Source: JAAFHB01 sp963675995 (lineage in GTDB: Bacteria > Bacteroidota > Bacteroidia > Bacteroidales > Prolixibacteraceae). Taken from it: a stretch of 64,000 nucleotides of DNA. The notes under the pieces were generated by a model, which was given only the letters and a program-made list of their open reading frames with translations, searched no databases and was not told the DNA's origin. Shown in pieces: positions 29,812 through 38,876 of the stretch (positions within the stretch are counted from its first letter, which is position 1; each line of letters begins with the position of its first letter). The DNA lies in assembly GCA_963675995.2 (NCBI GenBank), contig CAXXIY010000002.1:1302001-1366000 (forward strand), given 5' to 3'. The translations under genes and the position numbers were made by a program.

Positions 29812-31050
29812 ATGACTTTAAAAGCTAGCTTTAAAATAAGTTGGGTACTTGTATTGTCAGTGCTTAATATTCAAGTGTTTGCGAAGTTGAAAGTTGGAGA
29901 TCTCCTCCCGTTATGGAGTGAAGGATATTTGGATATTCATCATATCAACACAGGCAAAGGAGAGTGCTCTTTTTTGATGTTGCCCGACGGGACAACTATG
30001 CTGGTAGATGCGGGAGCTACCGCACGTCCAAAACCTCGTGTGACCGATCCAAAACCAGATGGAAGCCGCACTCCCGGTGAATGGATTTCGAGATACATTT
30101 TGCATTTCTTACAAAATCAGCCTGAAAAGAGATTAAACTATGTGTTAATAACCCATTTTCACGACGATCACATCGGCGAGCTTTATCCCGGATTGAAAAC
30201 ATCGGTGAACGGGAATTATATTTTGACAGGGATTACCGAAGTTGGCGAAAACATTCCTTTTGGAAAATTAGTTGACCGCAACTACCCCGATTATAACTGG
30301 CCGACCCAAATGAAGGGAGAATATATTCAGAACTATATCCGGTTTGTTAAGTGGATGGTTGAAAATAAAGGTGTTGCTGCGGAGCAATTAAAGGTTGGAG
30401 TAAATGATCAGTTTCTGTTGCTTCACCATCCAAATAAATACCCGAATTTCGAAATTCGCAATCTTGCCTCCAACGGCCATGTCTGGACGGGTGTCGGGAA
30501 CAACGAACGAAACTTCTTTCCTGAAATGAAAGATTTGCAGCCAATCGATTACCCGGGCGAAAATATGTGCAGCATTGCCTTTCGTGTGTCGTATGGAAAG
30601 TTTGACTATTTTAACGGAGGTGATCTTACCACGGGTGCACCCGGAACCTGGCAGGATATTGAAACTCCTGTGGGATTGGTTACCGGACCTGTGGATGTGT
30701 GCGAAGCCAATCATCATGCCTATTTTGATGCAATGGGCATTCCCTTTCTTCAGGCTGTCCGTCCGAGGATACATATTATTCAGGTATGGTCGCCAAGCCA
30801 GCCATCGGCGAATATCCTTGCGAGGATGCTTTCATCCTGGACCTATCCCGGCCCACGTGACATTTTTGCCACCAATACCATGGAAGAAACCCGCGTCGTA
30901 AGTGGCAAAATGGAAAGTTTAAAAAGTCAGCAAGGGCACATTGTTGTCCGTGTCAGCCCGGGTGGTGAAAGTTATATGATCTATATCCTTGATGATTCTG
31001 AAGAGAATTTCAGAATAAAAGGTATCAACGGGCCCTACCTTAGTAATTAA
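29812..31050 (+). CDS. Secreted metallo-beta-lactamase-fold hydrolase (ComEC-like domain)
   Basis: This 412-residue protein has a signal peptide (VLVLSVLNIQVFA). The MBL metal site is THFHDDHIGEL (HxHxDH), preceded by FLMLPDGTTMLVDAGA. A later histidine is in EANHHAYFDAMG and an Asp in GGDLTTG. The arrangement resembles the beta-lactamase-like domain of ComEC/Rec2 without membrane parts. Members of this fold hydrolyse phosphoesters, esters or amides; substrate unknown here. It adds a possible phosphodiesterase next to the GDPD gene. Translation is probably coupled (5-nt gap upstream, 22 nt to the GH92 gene). Confidence 0.82.
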   Translation: MTLKASFKISWVLVLSVLNIQVFAKLKVGDLLPLWSEGYLDIHHINTGKGECSFLMLPDGTTMLVDAGATARPKPRVTDPKPDGSRTPGEWISRYILHFLQNQPEKRLNYVLITHFHDDHIGELYPGLKTSVNGNYILTGITEVGENIPFGKLVDRNYPDYNWPTQMKGEYIQNYIRFVKWMVENKGVAAEQLKVGVNDQFLLLHHPNKYPNFEIRNLASNGHVWTGVGNNERNFFPEMKDLQPIDYPGENMCSIAFRVSYGKFDYFNGGDLTTGAPGTWQDIETPVGLVTGPVDVCEANHHAYFDAMGIPFLQAVRPRIHIIQVWSPSQPSANILARMLSSWTYPGPRDIFATNTMEETRVVSGKMESLKSQQGHIVVRVSPGGESYMIYILDDSEENFRIKGINGPYLSN

Positions 31051-31072
31051 AGGTTTAATAAAACTTAACAGG

Positions 31073-33292
31073 ATGAATTTTGGAAGATCATTATTCTTAA
31101 AAAAAGGTAGTTTTGCTTTGGCGCTTTTGTTTACTTTCGGTATCTCCTTTGCCGAAAACCCATTGAAATATGTCAATCCGTTTATTTGTACCGAAGGAGA
31201 TAACGGACAACTCTATCCGGGGGCTACCTATCCGTTCGGCCTGGTCCATTTGTCACCTGAAACAGAAGGTGATTCACATGTGGGTTATTATTACAGGGAT
31301 CAATACATCGAAGGGTTTTCCCATCTCAGAATTGGAGGAGCCGGTTCAAAAGGGAAAGGCGGTGGCTTGCTCATCAAACCCGGAATAGGCAAGTTCACCA
31401 CGAAAATAAGTGAATTCAGGGAGAGATATATCAAATCATCCGAGGAAGCTTCGCCTGGTTATTATAAAGTCATTCTGGAATCAGGCGTTAAAGCGGAGTT
31501 GACCGTTTCGGAACGGGTGGGTTTCCATCGTTACACTTTTCCTGTGGAATCAAAAAAAGAGCGATATGTGGTGATTGATCTTTCACACAGTTATGTGGGG
31601 ATGCTGGATGCCCGGTTGAATATAAAAAACGATCACGAAATTACCGGAATGATTAAATCGTTGCATAACAGTGGAGGGGGGTATCATTTGCTTTATTTTG
31701 CCATTGTTTCCGACAATCCATTCGAATCGTACACCAGTTGGAAAGGTTCTGGAGATACCGGAAAAGTTGCTCTTCGTCAGGGAAAGGATATCGGAGTTTG
31801 GCTCAATTTTTCCAGGGATGGGAAAAATGTTGTCGGGCTAAAAGTCGGTTTGTCACCTGTAAGTGAAGAGTTGGCTCTGCAGGAAGCCACTACAGAAATC
31901 AAAGGTTTGAATTTTGATAAGGTATGGAACAATACCGCTTCGGTTTGGAAACAAAAGTTGTCAAAACTGGAAGTTAAAGGTGGCTCAGAAGAGTTTAAAA
32001 CATTGTTATATACCCATTTGTACCATTCCTATCTGGTCCCGAACAATGCAACATCTTCAAGCGGGGTTTATCGGGCTGCCAATCAGCCCGATTCGTTATA
32101 CTACACTAAAAATACCGCTCCCGATTTTACCTACTATTCGACATGGAGCCTCTGGGACGATTTCAGGAAATATTCACTCGTTTCGTTGCTGGAACCTCAT
32201 ACTGCCAAAAATATTGCCCGATCATTAGTCGATTATTATAAACACAGGGATGGAGGTGATCCAAAATACTGGCCAACACCTACCATCAGGAGAGAATTTG
32301 CCGGCGCTGTTATCATGGATGCCTATAATAAGGGACTTGGTGATTTTGATACAGAGGTAGCCTTCCAGGGGATGAAAAAAGATTATGAAAATTTTGATGG
32401 GAGGAATGTAAGTGCGAAATTGGAAAAGGCTTACCATGCTTACTTTGCACTTGAAATGGCTCTGTCGCTTGGTAAAGCTAATGAGGCAAAGAAACTGGAA
32501 GAGGCTGCAATGAATTACAAAGAAATGTGGTGCGCCACTCAGAAGGACAATCAGGGAAATGTAAGGGGCTTTTTCACCCCTGACGGGAAACCTGTAAATG
32601 ATGTTGAGGAGTTCGAAAAGTATGTCTATGAGGGAAATTTGTGGCATTATCGCTGGTTTGTCCTTCACGACATTAATGGTTTAGCCAACCTGTGTGGAGG
32701 AAAGGAAAAATTGGCAGACGACCTTGAATATTTTTTCGAAGAGGACTTTTACATGCACCTGAATGAGCCTGATATCCACGCACCTTTCATGTTCGATTAT
32801 CTGGGAAAACCTTATCTTACACAGAAATGGGCACGAACATTCACCACAAAAAGTGTGACACAGTTGTATCATAACCACGGATTCTTCGATCAACCGGTGG
32901 TTGGACGTATTTATCGTGCCGATACTAAAGGTTATATCGACACCATGGATGATGATGCAGGGGCGATGGCTTCGTGGTTTGTGATGAGTGCAATGGGATT
33001 ATTTCCATCTGACCCGGTTAAACCCTACTATCTTATCGGTTCGCCCATTTTCCCCGAATTGCTTCTTCATGTCGGCAATGGGAAAGTGTTCCGGGTTGTG
33101 GCCAAAAATGTGAGTGAGGAGAACTTTTATATCCAATCGGCCAAACTAAATGGAGCCAATTTCGATCAACCCTGGATTTATTACAAAACAATCATGGAAG
33201 GGGGAACCCTGGAATTTGAAATGGGGAACCAACCGAACAAAAACTGGGGTAGCAATCCAGATAAGATGCCTCCATCAACCACCAGAAAATAG
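31073..33292 (+). CDS. Glycoside hydrolase family 92 exo-alpha-mannosidase (second copy)
   Basis: This 739-residue protein has a Sec signal (LFTFGISFA) and no lipobox, unlike the GH92 at 21763. Family features: YVNPFICTEGDNGQLYPG, YPFGLVHLSPE, FSHLRIGGAGSKGKGGG. Catalytic acid is probably E520 in YEGNLWHYRW. The base region is MDDDAGAMASWFVMSAMG (D626-D628), with the same MDDD variant as its neighbour. The active-site entry loop (SHLRIGGAGSKGKGGG) differs from the first copy (SHFHKGSSGGGRVGDR), so the two may prefer different mannose linkages. It is predicted to be soluble in the periplasm. Confidence 0.93.
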   Translation: MNFGRSLFLKKGSFALALLFTFGISFAENPLKYVNPFICTEGDNGQLYPGATYPFGLVHLSPETEGDSHVGYYYRDQYIEGFSHLRIGGAGSKGKGGGLLIKPGIGKFTTKISEFRERYIKSSEEASPGYYKVILESGVKAELTVSERVGFHRYTFPVESKKERYVVIDLSHSYVGMLDARLNIKNDHEITGMIKSLHNSGGGYHLLYFAIVSDNPFESYTSWKGSGDTGKVALRQGKDIGVWLNFSRDGKNVVGLKVGLSPVSEELALQEATTEIKGLNFDKVWNNTASVWKQKLSKLEVKGGSEEFKTLLYTHLYHSYLVPNNATSSSGVYRAANQPDSLYYTKNTAPDFTYYSTWSLWDDFRKYSLVSLLEPHTAKNIARSLVDYYKHRDGGDPKYWPTPTIRREFAGAVIMDAYNKGLGDFDTEVAFQGMKKDYENFDGRNVSAKLEKAYHAYFALEMALSLGKANEAKKLEEAAMNYKEMWCATQKDNQGNVRGFFTPDGKPVNDVEEFEKYVYEGNLWHYRWFVLHDINGLANLCGGKEKLADDLEYFFEEDFYMHLNEPDIHAPFMFDYLGKPYLTQKWARTFTTKSVTQLYHNHGFFDQPVVGRIYRADTKGYIDTMDDDAGAMASWFVMSAMGLFPSDPVKPYYLIGSPIFPELLLHVGNGKVFRVVAKNVSEENFYIQSAKLNGANFDQPWIYYKTIMEGGTLEFEMGNQPNKNWGSNPDKMPPSTTRK

Positions 33293-33301
33293 TCTGTTAA
33301 A

Positions 33302-35026
33302 ATGAAAAGAAAAACTTGTAAATCAATTTGGCTTGGATGTTTCAAAAATCCAATCGCTTGTATGATAATTGGATTGTTGATGTGGGCACATCCCAACCAG
33401 GCACAAAGTCTGTCAAAAGAAAACCACACGCCTAAAAACTTTTACATTGGAATTGACAATTCAGGAGATAAGTGTAAACCGGAAGAGTTCTTCAACGCTG
33501 ACGCAATGAAAGCTTTGGGAGTTGATTTTGTTGTTTATCATTATCGGGGACCCAAAGGAACAATTGGCGATGAGATGAAAAAGATGGAAAGACTGGGGAA
33601 CAGTTTCAATGAAAGTGGATTGAAGGTAATTGTAAATGTGGAATCGGGAAACTGGAGCCTTGATATGGCCAGTACCGATGGGCATAACTGGGTTAAACAA
33701 CCCGGCAACCTTCATTTATTTAAATTCCCCCCGGAGGTTTTAAAAAGTCTTAATAAATCGCCTGCAGTATGGGGGGTACTGTACGATGAACTGGAGCATT
33801 CGCAAATTACACGTAATCTGACCATCACATTACGCAACCCTGGTGTTGAATTGGTAAGCCTTGCTGAAACAACCGGTATGGATTTTAAATCAGCTGATAA
33901 GGCGGTAGGTGATGGAGCCAGATCACTGGCTGAGGAGTGCAAAAGCTATGGTTCATCAAAGGTGTTGACGGAGCATGTATGGCCGGTCCTTTTCCATAAT
34001 TTTGCCCGGGCAGGTATTACCCCCGTTTATAAACAGATGAAGGAAAATTGGTCAAATGTGTGGGCGGCCTGTGCCATGGGCGCCTGCCTGCAATACAACA
34101 CAGAACTATGGACCTGCATTGATTTTTGGAATCACAACACATTCCCCGGACATTCGGCAAAAGAATTATGGGGTAATCTTTTATTTGCATACTGGGCAGG
34201 AGTTGATAAAGCATATGTCGAAAGTATAGGCAATCATATTTATGAACCAGATGATAATAATAAGATTAGATTAAAGGAGCGAGGTGAATCGTTAAGCCGT
34301 TTTGCAAAGGAATATTTGACCAATCATCCACGACCTTATACATTCCGTGATTTTGAACCGGCCATCGCAATAATCCGTTTTGATGATACGGAGTGGGGAC
34401 AGGGAAAAAATGTATATTGCAGCGTAGATTATGCTGTCAATGGTGAAACTAAAAAGTTCAATTTATATTGGAAAGATTGGCTTTTTGGAGCTTATAACCT
34501 TCATACAAGTCCGGAATCAGAGGAGTGGATAAAAGCCTGGCATACCATAACACATGGAATGGTTAAAAAGGAGAGCCTCTCATGGAATGCCGGTAATTAC
34601 TATGAAGGTATGCCACACCGTTCTTTTGCTCCTGCAAATTCTCCAGTTGTATTTGATGATTTAGTTACGAAGGAAAAGATAAAGACAGTTAAACTTGCAT
34701 TCTTATGCGGGTTGTTCATCAGCAAAAATACGTTGGCTGATGTGAGCTCACTTGTTAAGAAAAACGGTCTTGTCGTTGTTACATCGCGGCGGTTTGCTCC
34801 GCCACAATATGCAGCCGATTACTCCGGGGGAACACAAGTATTCAGAGATGGAAAAGGGAAATGGATCATCACAGATGATATGGCTGGCGACGACTTGAAA
34901 AATCTTGTAAACCCATGGTTAGGTAAAGAGGATGAAATCGTATATAAATTCAGAGGAAACAGAATAGTCACGATGAAAATATCATCTGACGGTGACGAAC
35001 TTGATATTATAAAAACGAACTTTTAA
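33302..35026 (+). CDS. Secreted glycosidase-like protein, family not recognised
   Basis: This 574-residue protein has a signal sequence (IACMIIGLLMWAHPNQA). The N-terminal two-thirds look like a TIM barrel: YIGIDNSGDKCKPEEFF, FVVYHYRG, KVIVNVESGNW, WGVLYDELEH (candidate Asp/Glu at a strand end), ELWTCIDFWNH and YVESIGNHIYEPDDN. The C-terminal part (about 440 onward) includes VKLAFLCGLFISKNTL and GLVVVTSRRFAPPQY, like a Rossmann-type GATase-like domain often attached to glycosidases. I do not recognise a numbered family. It begins 9 nt after the GH92 stop and clearly belongs to the same transcript. Confidence 0.7.
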   Translation: MKRKTCKSIWLGCFKNPIACMIIGLLMWAHPNQAQSLSKENHTPKNFYIGIDNSGDKCKPEEFFNADAMKALGVDFVVYHYRGPKGTIGDEMKKMERLGNSFNESGLKVIVNVESGNWSLDMASTDGHNWVKQPGNLHLFKFPPEVLKSLNKSPAVWGVLYDELEHSQITRNLTITLRNPGVELVSLAETTGMDFKSADKAVGDGARSLAEECKSYGSSKVLTEHVWPVLFHNFARAGITPVYKQMKENWSNVWAACAMGACLQYNTELWTCIDFWNHNTFPGHSAKELWGNLLFAYWAGVDKAYVESIGNHIYEPDDNNKIRLKERGESLSRFAKEYLTNHPRPYTFRDFEPAIAIIRFDDTEWGQGKNVYCSVDYAVNGETKKFNLYWKDWLFGAYNLHTSPESEEWIKAWHTITHGMVKKESLSWNAGNYYEGMPHRSFAPANSPVVFDDLVTKEKIKTVKLAFLCGLFISKNTLADVSSLVKKNGLVVVTSRRFAPPQYAADYSGGTQVFRDGKGKWIITDDMAGDDLKNLVNPWLGKEDEIVYKFRGNRIVTMKISSDGDELDIIKTNF

Positions 35027-35041
35027 TTGATAAGATCCAAT

Positions 35042-36259
35042 ATGATGAGAATTTATTTATTCAGCTTGTCGATCATTGCTTTTTCCCTATTCGGATCGGT
35101 CTCGGCACAGGATAACCATAGTTCCTCCTCAAACAATTTGGCTGAGATCCGAAAAGTAAAAGACATCATTATTTACAAGGATTCTTTGTTCTATTCATCA
35201 TTTCCTTCTGTGGTAAAACGCCCGGATGGGGAGATTCTGGTCGCATTTCGCAGAGCTCCCAACAGAATACTTTTTGGAGCACAAGGTGTATCTCATACCG
35301 ATCCGAACAGCTATTTAGTCATGGTTCGTTCTCGTGATGGGGAGAACTGGACCAAAGAGCCTGAGTTGATTTTTGCTCATCCATTTGGTGGTTCGCAGGA
35401 CCCTTGTCTATTGCAGCTAAAGGATGGTACGCTGATATGTACAAGCTACGTCTGGGGTCTTATTCGTGCTGATGCTGACAGTATTCTCAAGCGAAAAGTA
35501 ACACGGGCAATAAGTAAGACCGATCACTCTCCTTCATTTACTTTTTTGGGGGGATACCTGGTGCGCTCTGATGATGGTGGAGAAAATTGGCGGGGACCGA
35601 TTTATCCACCATATGTATCGTCTGATAATCAAGTGAGTGTTTGGGGCAAACCTTTACCGGCCTATAACCGGGGAGCATTATGCGAAGGGAAAAATGGTTC
35701 GGTTTTCTGGGTTGTCGCAGCTAAAGACCCGGGTCCTGTTTCAAAGACTTCAACACATTTGTTGGTTTCAAAAGATAAAGGAATTACCTGGGAGTATGCC
35801 TCAGTTGTTGCGTCCGATGAAAAGATATCTTTTAATGAAACTTCTGTTTATGAAACACCCAGGGGTGATTTGGTCGCATTTCTTCGAACTTCAAACAGTC
35901 CTGACCAATCTTCCTCCATTGCCCGTTCAACGGATCAGGGAAAATCGTTTAAATGGCAAAGTATGAGTTTTTTCGGGTATCCGTTACATGCCCTAAAGTT
36001 ATCTGATAACAGGGTTTTACTCACTTATGGTTACAGAAATAAACCGTATGGGATTCGTGCTAGAATATTAAATCCGGAATGTACTGATTTTGCCTCAGCA
36101 CCTGAATTTGTAATCCGGGATGATGGAGGCAGTACGGATTTGGGCTATTCCTGGTCCGTTTTGCTGGATAAGAAACATGTTCTGGTGGTTTACTATTTTA
36201 ATCATGACAGTGGGATCCGTTATATTTCAGGTACGATCCTTGAAATCAATAAGCAATAA
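35042..36259 (+). CDS. Sialidase-like six-bladed propeller (BNR repeats), copy 1
   Basis: ATG 35042 (with another ATG at 35045) is preferred to the TTG at 35027 that abuts the previous stop; about 405 residues with a signal peptide (FSLSIIAFSLFGSVSA). Asp-box repeats are visible: SRDGENWTKEP, SDDGGENWRGP, SKDKGITWEY and STDQGKSFKW. The classic FRIP start of true sialidases is not seen; FPSVVKRPDGEILVAFRRAP is in its place. The PF13088-type family includes sialidases, but many members act on other sugars. The next gene is a close duplicate. Confidence 0.8.
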   Translation: MMRIYLFSLSIIAFSLFGSVSAQDNHSSSSNNLAEIRKVKDIIIYKDSLFYSSFPSVVKRPDGEILVAFRRAPNRILFGAQGVSHTDPNSYLVMVRSRDGENWTKEPELIFAHPFGGSQDPCLLQLKDGTLICTSYVWGLIRADADSILKRKVTRAISKTDHSPSFTFLGGYLVRSDDGGENWRGPIYPPYVSSDNQVSVWGKPLPAYNRGALCEGKNGSVFWVVAAKDPGPVSKTSTHLLVSKDKGITWEYASVVASDEKISFNETSVYETPRGDLVAFLRTSNSPDQSSSIARSTDQGKSFKWQSMSFFGYPLHALKLSDNRVLLTYGYRNKPYGIRARILNPECTDFASAPEFVIRDDGGSTDLGYSWSVLLDKKHVLVVYYFNHDSGIRYISGTILEINKQ

Positions 36260-36354
36260 CTTCCAAGCCCAATCATTTGATCATGGTCAAACCAGTTATT
36301 AGAATCTCCGGAAAAAGAACCTGGTATTTGTACAAACCTTTAATTAAAAAAACA

Positions 36355-37569
36355 ATGAAGACTTATTTTTTCGTTTTGCCAATCATTGCATTTTTTTTCC
36401 TGGGATCGGTTGTTGCCCAGGAAAATCATAAATCCTTATCAGACAAGGGAACGACTGTCAAAAAAATAAAAGACATCATCATTTATAAAGATACCTTATT
36501 CTATTCAGCTTTTCCGTCGGTGGTCAAACGACCCAATGGAGAGATACTGGTTGCATTCCGCAGAGCGCCTGAGCGGAGGTTGTTTGGACAACAGGGTATT
36601 TCGCATACCGATCCGAATAGTTATATGGTGATGGTTCGTTCCCGCGATGGGGAGAATTGGACCAAAGAACCTGATTTGATTTTTGCCCACCCATTTGGAG
36701 GTTCGCAGGATCCGGGTTTGTTACAATTGAAAGATGGAACCCTGCTCTGTACAAGTTATATTTGGGGACTTATCCGATCAGATGCCGATACGATCCTACA
36801 CAGAAAATTAACTTTGGTTAAAGACAATTCCGGAAATCGCCCACCTTTTGTTTTCCTGGGTGGGTACCTGGTACGTTCTTCTGATGGAGGGAAAAAGTGG
36901 CAGGGACCATTTTATCCGCCGCATGTGCCAACGGATATTCAGGTGAATGTTTGGGGAAAACCGTTGCCTGCCTACAACCGGGGCGCCTTATGTGAAGGTA
37001 AAAATGGACAAATCTATTGGGTTGTTGCTGCCAATAGCGCCGAAGCTCCTGCCAAAACATCCACCCATTTGCTGATCTCTAAAGATAAAGGGATCACCTG
37101 GAACTATTCCTGTCAGGTTGCCTCAGATGATAAAATCTCATTCGATGAAACCTCAATCATTGAAACGCCCAAAGGTGATCTGGTTGCTTTTCTTAGGACT
37201 GAAAATATGCCTGATCAACTTTCGTGTATTGCCCGTTCAACCGATGGTGGTAAATCATTTACATGGAAAAGCATGGGTTTTTTCGGGTACCCCTTACATG
37301 CGCTTAAATTGCCCGACAACCGGGTTTTACTGACCTATGGCTACCGGAAAAAACCATTCGGGATACGAGGCAGGATTTTAAATTCTGAATGCACGGATTT
37401 TGAATCAGCACCCGAATTCATCATTCGTGATGATGGCGGAAATGGCGATCTGGGTTACACCTGGTCTGCCTTACTGAACGATAATCGAGTTTTGGTAGTT
37501 TACTACTTTAATTCCAATATCGGCACCCGTTACATCGCAGGTACAATCCTTGATATTAGCAAAAAGTAA
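36355..37569 (+). CDS. Sialidase-like six-bladed propeller (BNR repeats), copy 2
   Basis: ATG 36355 removes 26 unlikely residues from a TTG-initiated frame and gives 404 residues with a signal peptide (FFLGSVVA). It is a tandem duplicate of the protein at 35042: FPSVVKRPNGEILVAFRRAP, SRDGENWTKEP, SSDGGKKWQGP, SKDKGITWNYS and STDGGKSFTW match it almost residue for residue, and DNA identity is high. Differences cluster in the signal peptide and in the loop following IWGLIRSDAD. It probably has the same reaction with slightly different specificity, or is a recent duplicate. It is the fifteenth gene after susD 1 in an unbroken run. Confidence 0.8.
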   Translation: MKTYFFVLPIIAFFFLGSVVAQENHKSLSDKGTTVKKIKDIIIYKDTLFYSAFPSVVKRPNGEILVAFRRAPERRLFGQQGISHTDPNSYMVMVRSRDGENWTKEPDLIFAHPFGGSQDPGLLQLKDGTLLCTSYIWGLIRSDADTILHRKLTLVKDNSGNRPPFVFLGGYLVRSSDGGKKWQGPFYPPHVPTDIQVNVWGKPLPAYNRGALCEGKNGQIYWVVAANSAEAPAKTSTHLLISKDKGITWNYSCQVASDDKISFDETSIIETPKGDLVAFLRTENMPDQLSCIARSTDGGKSFTWKSMGFFGYPLHALKLPDNRVLLTYGYRKKPFGIRGRILNSECTDFESAPEFIIRDDGGNGDLGYTWSALLNDNRVLVVYYFNSNIGTRYIAGTILDISKK

Positions 37570-37593
37570 TCTTTTTATAAAAACTTAAATTTT

Positions 37594-38796
37594 ATGAATA
37601 ATTCAATCAGGCAACTTATAGCCCAATTCTGCGGGAGGGTCAAATTTTATTTAAAATCTGGTCTTGTGGTGATCTGTTGCGGATTAATCCAGCAATGCAG
37701 TGTCCATCAATCGGTAACAAAGCCAAACAGAGGTGACCTGGTTGAAAAGTATAATGCTCCAGTGCATTTCTCAGCCTTGTATGCCGGGGCCGACATGAAA
37801 TTTAGTTTTAAAGGTTCTTCGCGTAGTGATTTTGAAAAGTGGCAAAAGGCATTCCGTCCTGAGCTGAAAAAACATCTCGGACTCGATATTCTGGAAAATC
37901 AATTATCAGATTATCAGCCTAAAACACAATTAGTCTCTTCTGAGGATATTGGATTTGCCATTCGTGAGCATTGGGTGATTTGGACAGAACCAACCGTTCC
38001 GCTTCCATTTATTTTGCTTCGTCCCAAAAATGTGGAACAACCACGTGGTCTGGCGATTACACCTCATGGACATTCGAAAAATACCGAGTTATATGCTGGT
38101 ATTTACAGGGATGAGAAAGAACGCGAAAGTGGCGAAATTGGAGAAAGGAATGTAGCGATTCAGGCAGTGAAGGAGGGATATTTCGCAATCGCTCCGACAA
38201 CCCGTGGCTTTGGCGTGACGCGTACCTCTGAAGACCAGAAAAGTGATGTCACTTCGTCGTGCCATACCTTATTGCTACACGATATCCTTGTTGGCAGAAC
38301 TCCCATTGGAGACCGTGTATGGGATATCTCGAAGCTGATCGACTGGGCGCTGAAAACGTTGCCAATTGATCCGAAGAAAATTGTGGTGACCGGTAATTCC
38401 GGTGGAGGTACGGTGACTTTATTCGCTGCAGCATGCGACACCCGCATTTCGGTGGCAATACCTTCCTCCTATTTCTGCACTTTTACTGGAAGCATCGGTT
38501 CGTTGCATCATTGCGAATGTAATTATGTTCCGGGAATTATGCAGTTGGGAGAAATGGCCGATGTAGCCGGATTAATAGCTCCGCGACCATTTTGTGCCGT
38601 GCAGGGTAAACTCGATTATATTTTTCCCATCGAAGAATCTCAAAAAGCTTTTAAACATCTGAAACAGATTTACACAGCAGCCGGAGTACCCGATTTCTGC
38701 GAATTGTACGTGGGGTCCGAAGGGCATCGATATTACAAGGCGGGCGTTTGGCCTTTTGTGAAAAAATATTTTTCCCTGGATCATAATAGTCAGTAA
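37594..38796 (+). CDS. Alpha/beta-hydrolase esterase, lipoprotein (acetyl-xylan-esterase-like)
   Basis: This 400-residue protein has a likely lipobox near LIQQCS. The triad is visible: Ser269 in GNSGGG, Asp341 in GKLDYIFP and His378 in SEGHRYY. The oxyanion-side stretch is ITPHGHSKN. The region APRPFCAVQGKLDYIFP is typical of the dienelactone-hydrolase/acetyl-xylan-esterase group of Bacteroidota. It should remove acyl groups from a polysaccharide and thus open it to the glycosidases. It begins 24 nt after the second sialidase-like gene. Confidence 0.82.
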   Translation: MNNSIRQLIAQFCGRVKFYLKSGLVVICCGLIQQCSVHQSVTKPNRGDLVEKYNAPVHFSALYAGADMKFSFKGSSRSDFEKWQKAFRPELKKHLGLDILENQLSDYQPKTQLVSSEDIGFAIREHWVIWTEPTVPLPFILLRPKNVEQPRGLAITPHGHSKNTELYAGIYRDEKERESGEIGERNVAIQAVKEGYFAIAPTTRGFGVTRTSEDQKSDVTSSCHTLLLHDILVGRTPIGDRVWDISKLIDWALKTLPIDPKKIVVTGNSGGGTVTLFAAACDTRISVAIPSSYFCTFTGSIGSLHHCECNYVPGIMQLGEMADVAGLIAPRPFCAVQGKLDYIFPIEESQKAFKHLKQIYTAAGVPDFCELYVGSEGHRYYKAGVWPFVKKYFSLDHNSQ

Positions 38797-38876
38797 TTTA
38801 ATTTATTGAAATGACACAAATTAGCAGTGACCACTAAAAATCAAATTCTTTGAAATTGAATCAATATAAAATTGGA

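Noticed and set aside
36277..36354. Upstream TTG start adding 26 residues to the second sialidase-like protein
   Set aside because: The added residues are charged, precede the signal peptide and are absent from the duplicate at 35042.
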